Assembly: GCF_041956535.1 (NCBI RefSeq)
Contig: NW_027192205.1
Location: 1-64,000, forward strand
Reading direction: 5' to 3'
Length of the DNA stretch: 64,000 nt
Source of the DNA: Calcarisporiella thermophila CBS 279.70
Taxonomy: Eukaryota > Calcarisporiellomycota
Below the pieces are notes generated by a model. That model was not told the origin of the DNA and made no database searches. It saw only the letters and a program-made list of their open reading frames with translations. The position numbers and the translations under genes are program-made. Of this stretch, positions 23,154 to 33,985 are shown one piece after another (the stretch's first letter is position 1; each line of letters begins with the position of its first letter).

Positions 23154-24021
23154 GGTTCAAATTTGATTTAAGGCACGAGAATATTTGAAGAAAATAAGAA
23201 TCAGATTCTTCGAACGCTGAATCATACAATCATTGGGATAATGGGAATTCAACTCGAGGGAAGCTTAAATACAATGACGTCTTGAATAGATATCGCGTGT
23301 GCTTGCAAAAGCGACCTAAAATGTACTAAATATCAAACAATCCTTAAATATTGCTCCCAATTTCTACTGCGCAAATGTGGGGATGACTACTCGAATTTGG
23401 ACTAATGGCGCCAGAAAATAAGCAGCAAAATAGTTTATTCTCTAAAGCCTAATTTGGTTGCTGTGTTATCCTATGCCCACGGTAGTATGATTCTCAAGTA
23501 ATTAACAGAGAATTTAACATCGAATCCAAAGTGAAGTGACCTCCCATAATAACTGACTAGTTTAATAATTGTCATCAAGTTCAACTACCCAAAGTGTTTA
23601 TCATGTTCTGTTAGTCTACTTTATTCAATTAAATGCTTTGTGCTCATTCTCAGACACAACGGCATTGATGTTGATATTTAACTTTGTTGATTTAAGCGTC
23701 TCTTGGTATCCGACTTGTGTTATGAGGCGATTTGAAGGGTCGAGGTTTAAGAATGTGCCTAAAATATTTGTCAAAAATGTGACGATCAATGAAATTTCAT
23801 CGATCGCCCCCCGTTTGGGTTGCATGTAATATAATTAATCTTAGCGCTGGCAGGATTGGAACGTAAAATAAAATGAACGTTTTCGCCAGGAACACTCATT
23901 CTTCCTTCCCTATATCCATCAACTTTTATACCCTTCTACTTTGTTTCGCTTTACCTCAAACTCCAAGCACACCTTCCCTTATTCCATTCTTTGATTTCAT
24001 CTTTATACCCTTTGCCGAAAA
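23154..24021. promoter_or_regulatory. Divergent intergenic region
   Basis: About 870 bp between the divergent CoA-transferase and Lys-Pro-repeat protein genes. It holds both promoters. Just upstream of 24022 it is rich in C/T tracts (about 23900-24000), typical of fungal promoters. The small ORFs here overlap on opposite strands and are treated as chance. Confidence 0.45.
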
Positions 24022-25104
24022 ATGAAGTATCGCGTTCTAATCAATTTTATCTTTGTTTTCTCCTTCTCCACCCACGCTTATCAGCACACAAGTTCTTCTC
24101 AAACAAACCCTCCCTCTCCCTCGCAATCCGATGGAATCGTGTGGGAGCGAGTGTACGGTGGAGCCACGGTAAGACACAAGGGGTGGGACAAAGCCAAAGT
24201 GATTAAAGAAGAAGAGAAGTCAGAATACATGGAAGGCCAGAAGGATGGGATGATATATGTTAAACCGGCTCTGGCCCCTGGATCTAAAGCCACCAAAACG
24301 AAGAGTCATTTGAAGACAGTAGTCACTGAGAGGCTCATTGTAGATAAGCCTTCAACTGTAGGAACAACAACTTCCGCCGAAGAGCCCAGTTTTACCATTT
24401 CAGGGATGCAAACGGAGACTTGGGGAACAAATAACTTACTTCCAGGGAGGAAAACAGTTGGAAATCCAGTCGTGGATAGAGTTTCGACTTATGCTCTAGA
24501 AACAAAAGCTTCAGCGGGGACGGCTGTGACTGGTACCGCAGCACCGACGGCGGCGCCAGCTTCGGTATCAGTGAAGTCAAAAGCCTTGCTGGGAGTATCA
24601 AGTGTTCCAAAGTCAGGGGTAGATGGTCCGATGGGAACGAAGACTGTACTGGCACGCACAAGGACTACGGATATAGTGAAATTAGCATCGGGAGCACCAA
24701 CAACGAGTTCAACGATGTATTCGATTAAGCCTACTCAGGGGCATGATCAAGCAAAGGAAGCTAAGACCACTGTATCACGTGAGCCAGAATTCAGGGCAGG
24801 AATAAAGACACTACAAGACAATCAGCACACTCGCTCACATACCAGCTCTTTAACTGAAAAAAACACAGTTAAATCTAATAATACGCAGTACCACAGGATT
24901 CGGCCAAAAGTGGCCAGAGGCAAGCGCCAGGATGAGGCGGAGAAAACAAATTCAATCCAAGCAAAGCTGGGGGAAAACCTGGTGGAAAAACCAGCGGAAA
25001 AGCCAACTGAAAAGCCAGCGGTGAAACCAGTGGTAGAGCCAGCGGTAGACCCAAAAGTCAAGCCTGTAGTAAAGCAGTCGAAAATGAATTCAGGCAAACT
25101 GTAA
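24022..25104 (+). CDS. Hypothetical secreted low-complexity protein with Lys-Pro repeats
   Basis: Intronless 360-residue ORF of no family I recognise. Residues 1-20 form a likely signal peptide (MKYRVLINFIFVFSFSTHAY). A possibly folded stretch lies at about 35-80 (containing IVWERVYGGATVRHKGW). The middle is rich in Thr, Ala, Ser and Val, and the C terminus (about 315-352) is an imperfect repeat of the type EKPAEKPTEKP/VKPVVEP. The alternating Lys/Glu-Pro pattern implies an extended, possibly cell-wall-associated tail. There is no C-terminal hydrophobic segment for a GPI anchor. The function is unknown; cell-wall structural protein or secreted effector are both open. Confidence 0.6.
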   Translation: MKYRVLINFIFVFSFSTHAYQHTSSSQTNPPSPSQSDGIVWERVYGGATVRHKGWDKAKVIKEEEKSEYMEGQKDGMIYVKPALAPGSKATKTKSHLKTVVTERLIVDKPSTVGTTTSAEEPSFTISGMQTETWGTNNLLPGRKTVGNPVVDRVSTYALETKASAGTAVTGTAAPTAAPASVSVKSKALLGVSSVPKSGVDGPMGTKTVLARTRTTDIVKLASGAPTTSSTMYSIKPTQGHDQAKEAKTTVSREPEFRAGIKTLQDNQHTRSHTSSLTEKNTVKSNNTQYHRIRPKVARGKRQDEAEKTNSIQAKLGENLVEKPAEKPTEKPAVKPVVEPAVDPKVKPVVKQSKMNSGKL

Positions 25105-25498
25105 GCCTTAGCGACTCAATTTTCGCTAGTATGCATTGGAACTAATGGGATGAATATATTAGCCAAGCGGAAGCGAGCCCCAGGGGTATTGAGCATGGGG
25201 TTCTACCACTTCAAAACTTCAACCGCTATTAAAGGACCATCTATTTTAAAAGATCCTAGGAATGGGTCGATGCCTTTATATACATACATATATAAATATA
25301 TATTTACATATATATGCTCTATACTGTAACATTTGTTGGATAATATCGAATAAATACCGGCTTCTTTATAGAGAAAGAAAGCAGAGCGGATGGGAAAGAG
25401 AAAACCATATCGTATAAATGTATTTTTGCTTTGTAAAACTCTATTCAATCATAATTACACTCTACACACTGTGTTTTAAAAAAAAAAATCTATGTAAA
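25105..25498. other. Convergent intergenic region with AT microsatellite
   Basis: About 390 bp between two convergent stop codons. It includes a TA/CATA-rich microsatellite-like stretch at about 25277-25318. No gene was seen. Confidence 0.5.
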
Positions 25499-27099
25499 TT
25501 AGTTCAATCCGAACTGTTTCTTGATTTCAGCAGTGCTGGTGGACTTCGGGCGCTCCAAGGGGAATCCAAGAGCACGGTCTGTCACCTGCTGGGCAAGAAC
25601 ACCAAGGGCTCGGCTCACACCGAAGAGAACGGTGTAGTAGTTCTGCTCAACCAAACCATAATGCTGCAGGAGCACACCAGAGTGGGCATCCACATTGGGC
25701 CAGGGGTTCTTCACCTTGCCGGTCTCTTGCAGGATCGGAGGAACAATGTTGTAAAGCTGGCTCACAACCTTGAAGAGCGGGTCGGAGGGCAGATGCTTGA
25801 GGGCGAACTCACGCTGGGCAGAGTAGCGGGGATCGGTCTTTCGCAATACGGCGTGGCCATATCCGGGAACGACTTGACCGCCGGCAAGCGTGCGCTTCAC
25901 GTAGTCGCGCACTTGCTCATCAGTGGGCTCCAAACCAATCTCGTCACGCATTTTCTGAATCCAGCGCAACACCTCCTGGTTTGCAAGACCGTGAAGCGGT
26001 CCAGCAAGGCCATTCATGGCGGCGGCGAACGAGAGGTAGGGATCAGAGAGGGCACTTGACACCACACGGTGAGTGTGAGCACTGACGTTTCCGCCCTCAT
26101 GGTCGGAGTGAATGGTAAGGTAGAGGCGCATCAACTCCACAAAGTTCTTGTCCTCATAGCCGAGGAGGGTGGCAAAGTTCTTAGAATAGTCAGCCTTGGG
26201 ATCGATGGCGGCAAGCTTCCCATCCTTGTAGACGTTACGGTAGATGCGGGCGGCAATGAGTGGAAGCTTGGCAATCAAATCCATGGCATCTTCATAAGTA
26301 TATTCCCAGTATTTGGTTTTGGAGATTCCGTCCTGGTAAGCTTTGGCAAAGGTGCTGTCGTGCTGCAGGGCGGTAATGGCAAGAGAGAACTGCGACATGG
26401 GGTGAAGAGTGTTGGGGCAGCGGTCAAGTAGCTCCTCCACGAATTCGGGGATAGAAGCTCGGGCGGCCCATTCGGACGAGAGGGAGTCGACTTGAGCTTT
26501 GGTGGGAACTTCACCCGTAAGTAGAAGCCAGAAAAGACCTTCAGGGAGCGGCTCCTGGCCACCCTCAGCAGTGGGGAGCTTTTGCTGGCATTCTGGGATT
26601 GAATATCCTCGGAAGCGAATACCCTCTTCAGCATCAAGAACGGAGCCTTCCCAAATCATACCCTAAAAGAATGAGCAAAAAAAAAGTCCGTGAGCCATCG
26701 TTGAAACATGGGGTCGGAGAGCAAGAAAAAAAATGCCTTTTAGTACTATCGTTTACCTTGATGCCACGCATTCCACCGTATGCCATATCGACGGTAACTT
26801 CACAGAGTTTCTTCGAACCGAGCTCCTTCTTTACTGTCTTAATTTCCTCTTGCTTTTGCGGAATGATCTCGGCAAGTCGTTCTTTGAGGCTCTGAACCTT
26901 GGCAGAGGAGTATGAACGCGATGCCTGGAAGGCCAGAGCAGAACTCGCCTGACGGCTGACAGGCTATTTACATAAGAAATTGTTGGGTCAATTAATAAGC
27001 CGCCAATCACCCCACTTTAGATAGGGCATGGAACTAAAGGGGGGTTAAGAAAGCTACCTTGTTGAGCGAGATTAAGCGAAGAGCATTACGGAGAGCCAT
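25499..27099 (-). CDS. CIT1: Citrate synthase, mitochondrial
   Basis: Three exons (27058-27099, 26757-26963, 25499-26662) give an in-frame 470-residue protein that condenses oxaloacetate and acetyl-CoA in the TCA cycle. The N terminus [14 protein letters not shown] is a mitochondrial presequence. Catalytic residues are present: His in [14 protein letters not shown], His in [11 protein letters not shown] and Asp in [14 protein letters not shown]. The length fits the mitochondrial family and no glyoxysomal SKL end is present (it ends KKQFGLN). It is divergent from ARPC2 with 290 bp between the start codons. Identification is firm. Confidence 0.97.
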
Positions 27100-27389
27100 T
27101 GCAATTAGCAATTTTTGTTTAGAGAAAGACCACCGGGAGAATTCGTAAAAACAAAGGAAAAACGTGAAAAAAATATAACGGAGGCTGTACTTATTGATCC
27201 CAAAACTTTTTCCCATGATGATCTCTGATTGGATAGATAGATATTTACTATCGATGGTGGTTATCCCACACCTATCCGCATTTGAATATGGTCGCGAAAA
27301 AAGAATGACGATAAGTTTGGCTGTCCCGCATTTTAGTTTTACTTATTTTTCTTGTCATCAGCAAAAAACCCAAGCCCATCCATCTCATC
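27100..27389. promoter_or_regulatory. Shared divergent promoter of citrate synthase and ARPC2
   Basis: Only 290 bp separate the two start codons, so both core promoters and 5' UTRs lie here. No TATA box at a convincing spacing was recognised for either gene. Confidence 0.5.
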
Positions 27390-28609
27390 ATGATCCTGCT
27401 GGATTATCATAATCTGATCATTCAAGAAACATTGAAATCTCGCTTCTCAAGGTATGCTACCTAGCTTTTCAAATGTTTCCCACTTTGATGAAACGCGTGG
27501 AATCCAATATCTCTTCCTTTTACAATTAGTGAGAAGGTGGAGAACATCCGCATGACGGTGGTGGATTTCGATGGAGTTACGTATTTCATCCACACCCCTG
27601 AGAGCAAGACACGTATAGTCCTCTCGATGGCAATGAAATGCTACAAGGAGCTGGAGCAATATGGTGCCAATGATATTCTTCAACGCGAATATGGACCCTA
27701 TCTCATCACTCCGCCCGAGCAAGGGTACAACGTCACACTTGAATTCAACCTCGAAAATCTCCCAGAAGATAAAGGCAGGCAATTAATTTTACTCCCACTC
27801 TCAATATGACGTCCATGCATACTAAACCAAGCTTTCTCTCCGAATATTCATTTAGATGAGCTAATAAAAAAGGTGTCTCTTCTCAAACGAAATGTTCTCG
27901 CCGCACCTTTTGAGCGAGCATTCGAGCAACAGCGCCAGCTAGAAGAGCAGAAAGATGCACCCCCCAATACTGAAGTTATGTCGATCCATTACCGCGATGA
28001 GGAGGCCATTTATATTCAGGCTCAAGCTGATCGTGTGACAGTAATATTCTCGACACTGTTTAAAGACGAAACAGACCGCGTGTTTGGCAAAGTGTTTTTG
28101 CAAGAATTTATAGACGCTCGCCGGCGGCCCGCTATTCAAAACGCCCCCCAAGTACTATTTGCAAATCGGGAGCCTCCCTTAGAAATCAGGCATGTTGGTG
28201 GGCTGAGAGATAGTGATGAAGTTGGCTACGTTACTTTTGGTGGGGTTCCTTACACTCCTGTGCCATTTTATCATGTCTAATGTATCACTCTCTTTTGCCA
28301 TTGATCGGCTATCTATAGTTCTATTCCCTCGCCACTTTGCGCAAGGTCAGGTGCGAGAGGAAACCATCTCGCGCATCCAGATATTCCGTGATTACCTTCA
28401 CTATCACATCAAGTGTTCGAAAGCATACATGCACTCCCGCATGCGCATGCGTGTCGCTGAATTCCTTAAAGTTATCAATCGTGCGAAACCGGAGAATGCA
28501 CAGGCAGAAAAGAAACTTGCAAGGTACATAAAGCGTTTGCATGCTTGTTTATTGGAGAGCTGACACACTATTCTAACATTATAGCGGCAGGGCATTCCGT
28601 AGACCTTGA
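27390..28609 (+). CDS. ARPC2: Arp2/3 complex subunit 2 (p34-Arc/Arc35)
   Basis: Five exons (27390-27451, 27530-27774, 27856-28239, 28319-28523, 28585-28609) sum to 921 nt, or 306 residues, close to the roughly 300 of other ARPC2 proteins. It forms the core of the Arp2/3 actin-nucleating complex with ARPC4. Family blocks are [75 protein letters not shown] and the long helix [22 protein letters not shown], ending SGRAFRRP. Intron 2 appears to use a GC donor (AAAG/GCAGGC at 27775). The other introns are GT-AG. Identification is firm. Confidence 0.96.
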
Positions 28610-29345
28610 ATTGTAATTTATATTAGTCACGAACATGTTCATTGTTTAATTTTTTTTTCCTTCTTGATAAAACAATACATGGGGGTTATCTGCTTATGAA
28701 TTTCGGTGATTGTTTCGACTGGTGAAATTATTATTTTCCATATTTTCCGCTGACCCGCATTGCCCCCCCGAGAAGTATTTGTTCTGAGTCCTTCTGCTCA
28801 AGTCCCGAGAAATTATCGACGGTGGGCCGCAGTCATTTTTTTGTGCTGCTGCTTTGTTTACATTTTTGTCGGTTTCTCTCTTATTTTTTGGAATCCTTGA
28901 GAAGCCCTATCTCATCTTATTTTTTCTCACCGAGAAGCCAATAATTACCTATTGCTCGGATCCCTCTGAGCAGTTTTCCTCCCCTGTTGACGATTACGAT
29001 ATTATTTTCCTCACCCATAAGGTTAGTGAAAAGAAGGTTATAGTTGCTTTGGTCATTATTTCAGTGGCCGGTTACTCATACTCACCCATTCCTCTTTCCT
29101 TTGCCTTCTCTCTATCCTCCTCCTCTACAGCTTCAACTTTGAGGAATCAGTTAGAATAAGAAAGGAGGATATATAGCATATCTTTCTTTTGAAATTCTCT
29201 TAGGTTTATTTAACACTTATTTTTAAAGTATTTACCATTTACCGGAGACCTTTTTAAGTTTTTGTTCTTATTTGCTGTTTTCTTCACTTGTTTTATTTCA
29301 GTTTCCTTTTAACGAGTATCTGCTTGTCTATCCGAGGGAAGTGCC
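28610..29345. other. Intergenic region and LARP1 5' flank
   Basis: About 740 bp upstream of LARP1, T-rich on the + strand with pyrimidine tracts that fit a promoter and long 5' UTR. The 101-codon ORF at 28854-29159 is hydrophobic and low in complexity and is not supported as a gene. Confidence 0.45.
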
Positions 29346-32250
29346 ATGGCCAACCCATCTGACGCTGTTACCCATCAGGTCTCGAATGACACTAATGGCA
29401 ATGATGTATTGAAGCCGACCGAGAAGGAGAATGCCGCCGTTGCTACTGTCGAGAAGAAGCCTGCTACGAAAGCAGTGAATGTGTGGGAAGCTCGCAAGGC
29501 TCTCACCAGCCAGAATGATGAGAGTGAGAAGAGCTCTACTGTCACACTAGACGATGCGGCTAATTGGCCTGCGCCGGCTGCTACTCTTGAAGAATCGAAC
29601 AATGCTTCCGCCGTTTCACCATCGACTGCTACAGCAACAAATTCGGAGGGCACAACTGCAGCTGCAAAGGAGAATTCCGGCGCAGGTGCCAAGCAAGGAG
29701 AAGAACATGCCCGACGAGGCAAAGCAAAATGGACCCCGATTACACCGAGTATTACGCATTCTTCACCCGCACGGCGAACCGATGGCTCGGAGGGCAGAAG
29801 TCGGGGTGGTAAAACTCGGGGAAGAAGGGGTGGAGCACGCGGTGGAGAACGGAAAAGGAGAGATTCCTCAGCATCGACTGAAAAACCTTCTGCCACAAAT
29901 GTCAACACAACGAAACCTCAAGAAACCTCATCGGAACAGCAGCCCCATGACCCTACAGCTCAGTCAAGCAGACCCCAGCAGCAAGCAAGTCGACTCACTG
30001 AGGACGCATCCTCTTCAAAGGCCACTTCAGGGGACAAGAAGAGGGAGGAGCAACGTCAGCCCTTGCGTGGACGAGGTGGATTCCGCGGAAGAGGAGGACG
30101 GGGCGTTGGACGAGGAGGCTCTGCTCTCCCACCTGCTTATCCGTCTCGTGGTGGTCGCGGGGGTTTCGTATCGCGTGGTGCTGCTCCGCCTGTTGCCTTT
30201 ACTCATACTGCCGGGGGCATGGATGCAGAGACACTGAAATTCTATATCCGCCAACAGATGTAAGCTCTCTCCCGACTCAAGCGATCCTTTTTGCATACTG
30301 ACCACTTTCTGCACTTTCCTTTAGTGAATACTATTTCAGCATAGAGAATCTTTGCAAAGATATCTTCCTTCGTGGTCAGATGGACTCCGAGGGCTTTGTT
30401 CCGCTTCAGTTGCTTGCCTCCTTCAACCGTGTGAAGCAATTGAGTGCCGAGGTTTCCGTGCTTAGTGATGCCCTCCAGACAAGCCAGGTGGTGGAGGTGC
30501 GTGGAGACAAAGTGCGTCGGAGAGAGGGATGGGATTTCTGGTTGTTCAAACACCAAGATTCCCGACCAGCCGATGAGCAAAAGCAGCATCCGGACCAGCC
30601 CCAAGAGGCCGGTCCATCAGTCGTCGCGCCACAGGCAACCCAGCAGGAAACGACTCATCGCGAACCCTCCTCACCCAACTCGTCACAGCCTTGGATCGTG
30701 CAGCAACGTTCCAACCGCCGCCGCTCTTTGCAACGCCACCGCCCTTCCCCTTCTCCCTCTCCAGCACTACGTCCCCGTAGCCACGGTATGGATGACGACG
30801 ATCTCTTCCAACTGGACGAGGAACTCGACGACCCAACTCTTCACATGCGAAAGCCACAAAAGTTCTACGCTTCCGAGGATGAGGGCTCCGAGTACGACTC
30901 CGAGGGGGTCGTCGAGCTCGACGACGACACGGTTGCACGCATCATGATCGTTACCCAGCAGCCCAAACGTCACGACCGCTCTCACGTTCCATTTGAACGC
31001 AAGGCAATGAACGACGATATCAACGATATGATCAATGAAGGCCTCTATCACTATGAACTTGATATTCAGCGCCGCGGAAGGGCGGGCCGCCGTCAGAGCC
31101 TGACAACGGGAGGACAAGGAGGAAACCACAAGGTGGAAACCATGAACGAGGACCAATTCCATTCCCTTGCCGCTTCCGTCCGGGCCCGGACTCCGTCCAT
31201 GTCCTCCAGCCAGCAACACGGTGTGTCAAGCAAGATTATCCACACCGAAACCGGCGGCAAGCGAAAGAAGAAGGTCACCCGATTCTACCCCATCCGCGGC
31301 GATCCCTCCCAATCCTCGGCGGCCTCCTCCTCGTTGTCCGGATCGCACCAGGGTCGCCGTGCCAGCTTCCTCCACAAGCACGATTCGCGGCAGTACCAGG
31401 CCACTTCGGTGGTGGGTTGGGTTCTCGGCGAGAAGCCCTACCATCCACCCGAAGGGGCCGAGCTCGGCACGTCCTTTGGAACATCCATGTCCCCCATGGA
31501 GGGCCACGGGTTCCCGCCGGGCGACCAGATGCTATCTACTTCCTACGACATTGCCCGCTCCTTCCCCGCATTCCAACACCCAAGCCACGACCTGTTGCGC
31601 GATAACGGGTTCATCCAGCACAAATACCACAAGTACCATGCTCGTGCTTTGAAGGAGCGCAAGCGCCTGGGGATCGGCCAGTCGCAAGAGGCCAACACCC
31701 TGTTCCGCTTCTGGTCCCACTTCTTGCGAGACCACTTCAACCGACGCATGTACAACGAATTCAAGAAGCTTGCAGTCGAGGATGCGAACGCGCAGTATCG
31801 GTATGGTCTCGAGTGTCTGTTCCGATTCTATTCCTATGGGCTTGAGAAGAAGTTCCGCCCCGACATCTGGGAGGACTTCCAGGAGCTGACCCTGGCGGAC
31901 TACGAGAACGGACACTTGTATGGCCTCGAGAAGTTCTGGGCCTTCCTCTACTACCGCAAGGACAAGGGAAAGAAACTCCAAGTGCGAGAGAAATTGAGCA
32001 AGATCCTAGAGGATTTCAAGGTGAGTTTGGATTTACTGGCTTGGCCACCCACGTCAACCAGTGCTCATGGCTCCCCCTTTTTTTTATTTCGTAGACCATT
32101 GAGGATTTCCGGACCGCTCAGCCAAACGCCCACCCCAGTAATTCCTACACAACCCCTAATAATCTCGCCCATCATCGCAATTCCCGAGTCGAGAAGAGTG
32201 AGAAGGCCACCGAAGCAAGCAATGAGGAGGCGCAACCAACTGCGTGTTGA
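29346..32250 (+). CDS. LARP1: La-related protein 1 with La motif and DM15 repeats
   Basis: Three exons (29346-30259, 30325-32020, 32095-32250) give 921 residues. The N-terminal 300 residues are disordered, with RGG-type Arg/Gly clusters ([12 protein letters not shown] near 240-252). The La motif spans the first intron: [24 protein letters not shown] through [17 protein letters not shown]. The C-terminal DM15 region has three helical repeats, from [18 protein letters not shown] through [15 protein letters not shown] and [16 protein letters not shown] to [16 protein letters not shown]15 binds the m7G cap and 5'TOP mRNAs in animal LARP1, so this protein probably controls translation or stability of ribosomal-protein mRNAs. 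The final exon encodes [11 protein letters not shown] and ends PTAC; reading through the intron gives a false hydrophobic tail. Confidence 0.94.
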
Positions 32251-33187
32251 TATACATAGCTTATGTGTTTTTTTATGTTTGACTTTATTTTTTTTTTTTT
32301 TGCTCTATTTAGACTTTGAAGTGTGGTGTTGGAATTTCTTTCCTCTATTCCTCTTACTAGCTCTATTTCTACTATTTTTCTTCTGTATATATAGATTTTT
32401 TTTTCTTTTTTGGGAGTGAAGGGCGGGTTGGGAACATAGTGAGGAGTCACAACGGATATACATATTCGTTTATATTTTATTTGATATCTCTTTATTTTTT
32501 GTTGAAAGTAGTAAATTTTTATATACTTCTGGGATCTTTTTTTCACTATAAATCTTAAAAAAATATATAAGATAATATATTCTGTAAGTCTTTTTCTCTT
32601 TCTTTCTCTTTCTCTTATTTTCCTTAAAATATACTATTTTTCTATTATGAGCAAAGAGTTGCTTCTAATGATTTCGCGTAGTGATTTTGAGATGATATAT
32701 TTCAACCTTTGGCACTTCGTTGTACTTTCCCATCTATATCCAGACGTGGATAACTTCCGCCCTTGAAATCCCGTACCATGCACCCATTTTCTCCCTCGTC
32801 ACCTATCAATTACCATGTCTCTTCATCGCATGGTTATATTCATCAATGCTCATTGGATGGAATGTTCCCTCGGTTTCAATTGTTAGTAGGACTTTGAAAA
32901 GAGTGGCAAAATTAGTGATCGGTTTTCAAAAGAGGGTTTTATTAGTAGGGAAGGATTATTTGGAAGAAAATATATATATAAAATTACTTCCGTCTACAAA
33001 GAAATATATGTATCAAACAGGTGAGAAAAGATGTAAATTTTTTTTGTTATGGAATCATAAAGAAAACTTGAGAGACATGCCGATTTGGTTCCTCGAAATT
33101 TCACCCTCGTTCCTACGCTCAGAGCTGAAATAGGGAATAGAGAAATTGGCAACACAGAGCCTGTGGTAACATTGTCGAGTCATTTCT
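32251..33187. other. Convergent intergenic region
   Basis: About 940 bp, T-rich, between the stops of LARP1 and the Hsp20 gene. It includes poly-T and CTTT-type tracts at about 32590-32625. The ORF at 32720-33133 has no family character and is not supported. Confidence 0.5.
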
Positions 33188-33691
33188 CTACTCGATGGTC
33201 ACCTTGCTAACCTTGCGATCAGGCTTGGGGATATTCACGGTGAGGATGCCATTCTCGTACTTGGCCTTGACCCCCTCCGGGTCGATATTTCCGGGGAATT
33301 GGAAGGAGCGCTGGAACGCTCCAAACGAGCGCTCGCGAGCCCACACGGTTCGGGGCGTGGCCTCCCTGACGACCTCCTTTGTGGCCTCGGCGCCTTCGCC
33401 CGCTTTCTCCACGGAGGTGCTCGGTTCCTCGCCGCTCTCTCGCACTTGATCGACCTTGCCGCGCAGCACAAGCGTGTTGTTATCCAGGATATCGATGCTG
33501 ATATCCTCACGCTTCATGCCGGGCATCTCTGCCTCGACGGTATAGCTCTTCTCATTCTCGGTGATATCCACGGGAAACTGTGAGGCAAATGGCATCCGCC
33601 GGGCAATATTGAACAACGGCTCCTCGAATGAGGAGAAAGCGTGGTTAATGTCGCGGACAAGCGATGGAAAGACGCGATTAATTAGAGACAT
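33188..33691 (-). CDS. Small heat shock protein (Hsp20/alpha-crystallin)
   Basis: Intronless 167-residue ATP-independent chaperone that holds unfolding proteins. The start is the ATG of MSLINRVFPSL; an extension upstream begins only at a TTG. The alpha-crystallin domain starts at about residue 43 (FPVDITENEKSYTVEAEMPG), with ISIDILDNNTLVLRG, then an insert rich in Glu/Ala (about 88-110), FQRSFQFPGNIDPEGVKAKYENGILTV split over the last strands, and IPKPDRKVSKVTIE at the end. The insert between strands resembles fungal Hsp20/Hsp16 loops. The upstream heat-shock element and TATA box support stress induction. Confidence 0.95.
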   Translation of the reverse strand: MSLINRVFPSLVRDINHAFSSFEEPLFNIARRMPFASQFPVDITENEKSYTVEAEMPGMKREDISIDILDNNTLVLRGKVDQVRESGEEPSTSVEKAGEGAEATKEVVREATPRTVWARERSFGAFQRSFQFPGNIDPEGVKAKYENGILTVNIPKPDRKVSKVTIE

Positions 33692-33784
33692 GTTGGGTGT
33701 GTAGAGATTTAACCTTGTATTCAATACGGAGAAAAGATGTGAGAAAAAAGTTCCTGGACTCTATCCATGGGATGGAGGCGTCCC

Positions 33785-33817
33785 CTTTATATATCCTTCC
33801 AGGTTACGAGAAGATTC
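33785..33817 (-). promoter_or_regulatory. Heat shock element and TATA box of the Hsp20 gene
   Basis: On the minus strand a TATATAAAG box (about 33786-33794) lies about 95 bp upstream of the Hsp20 ATG. Immediately upstream is a heat-shock-factor-type arrangement: a GAA-GA-TTC inverted pair at 33810-33817 with a further TTCC at 33797-33800. Function is inferred from sequence and position. Confidence 0.6.
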
Positions 33818-33985
33818 TAGTGTGATCTGCCAATCGGAAACAGGCGTGACTGCTTTCCGGCTTGGCATGGATTCGAGAGATATGTTTACTCATCGAGTGT
33901 GCAGAAGCACATAATCCAATACATGAAGGGGGTAGGGCAAGCAAAAATAAAAAAAACAACCAAAACAAGAGGCTCCACGCGAATA

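Noticed and set aside
28854-29159. 101-codon ORF between ARPC2 and LARP1
   Set aside because: It lies in the T-rich LARP1 leader, is hydrophobic by composition and shows no family feature.
32021-32419. Hydrophobic C-terminal extension of LARP1
   Set aside because: It arises from reading through the last intron. Splicing 32020 to 32095 gives the conserved TIEDFR end and an earlier stop.
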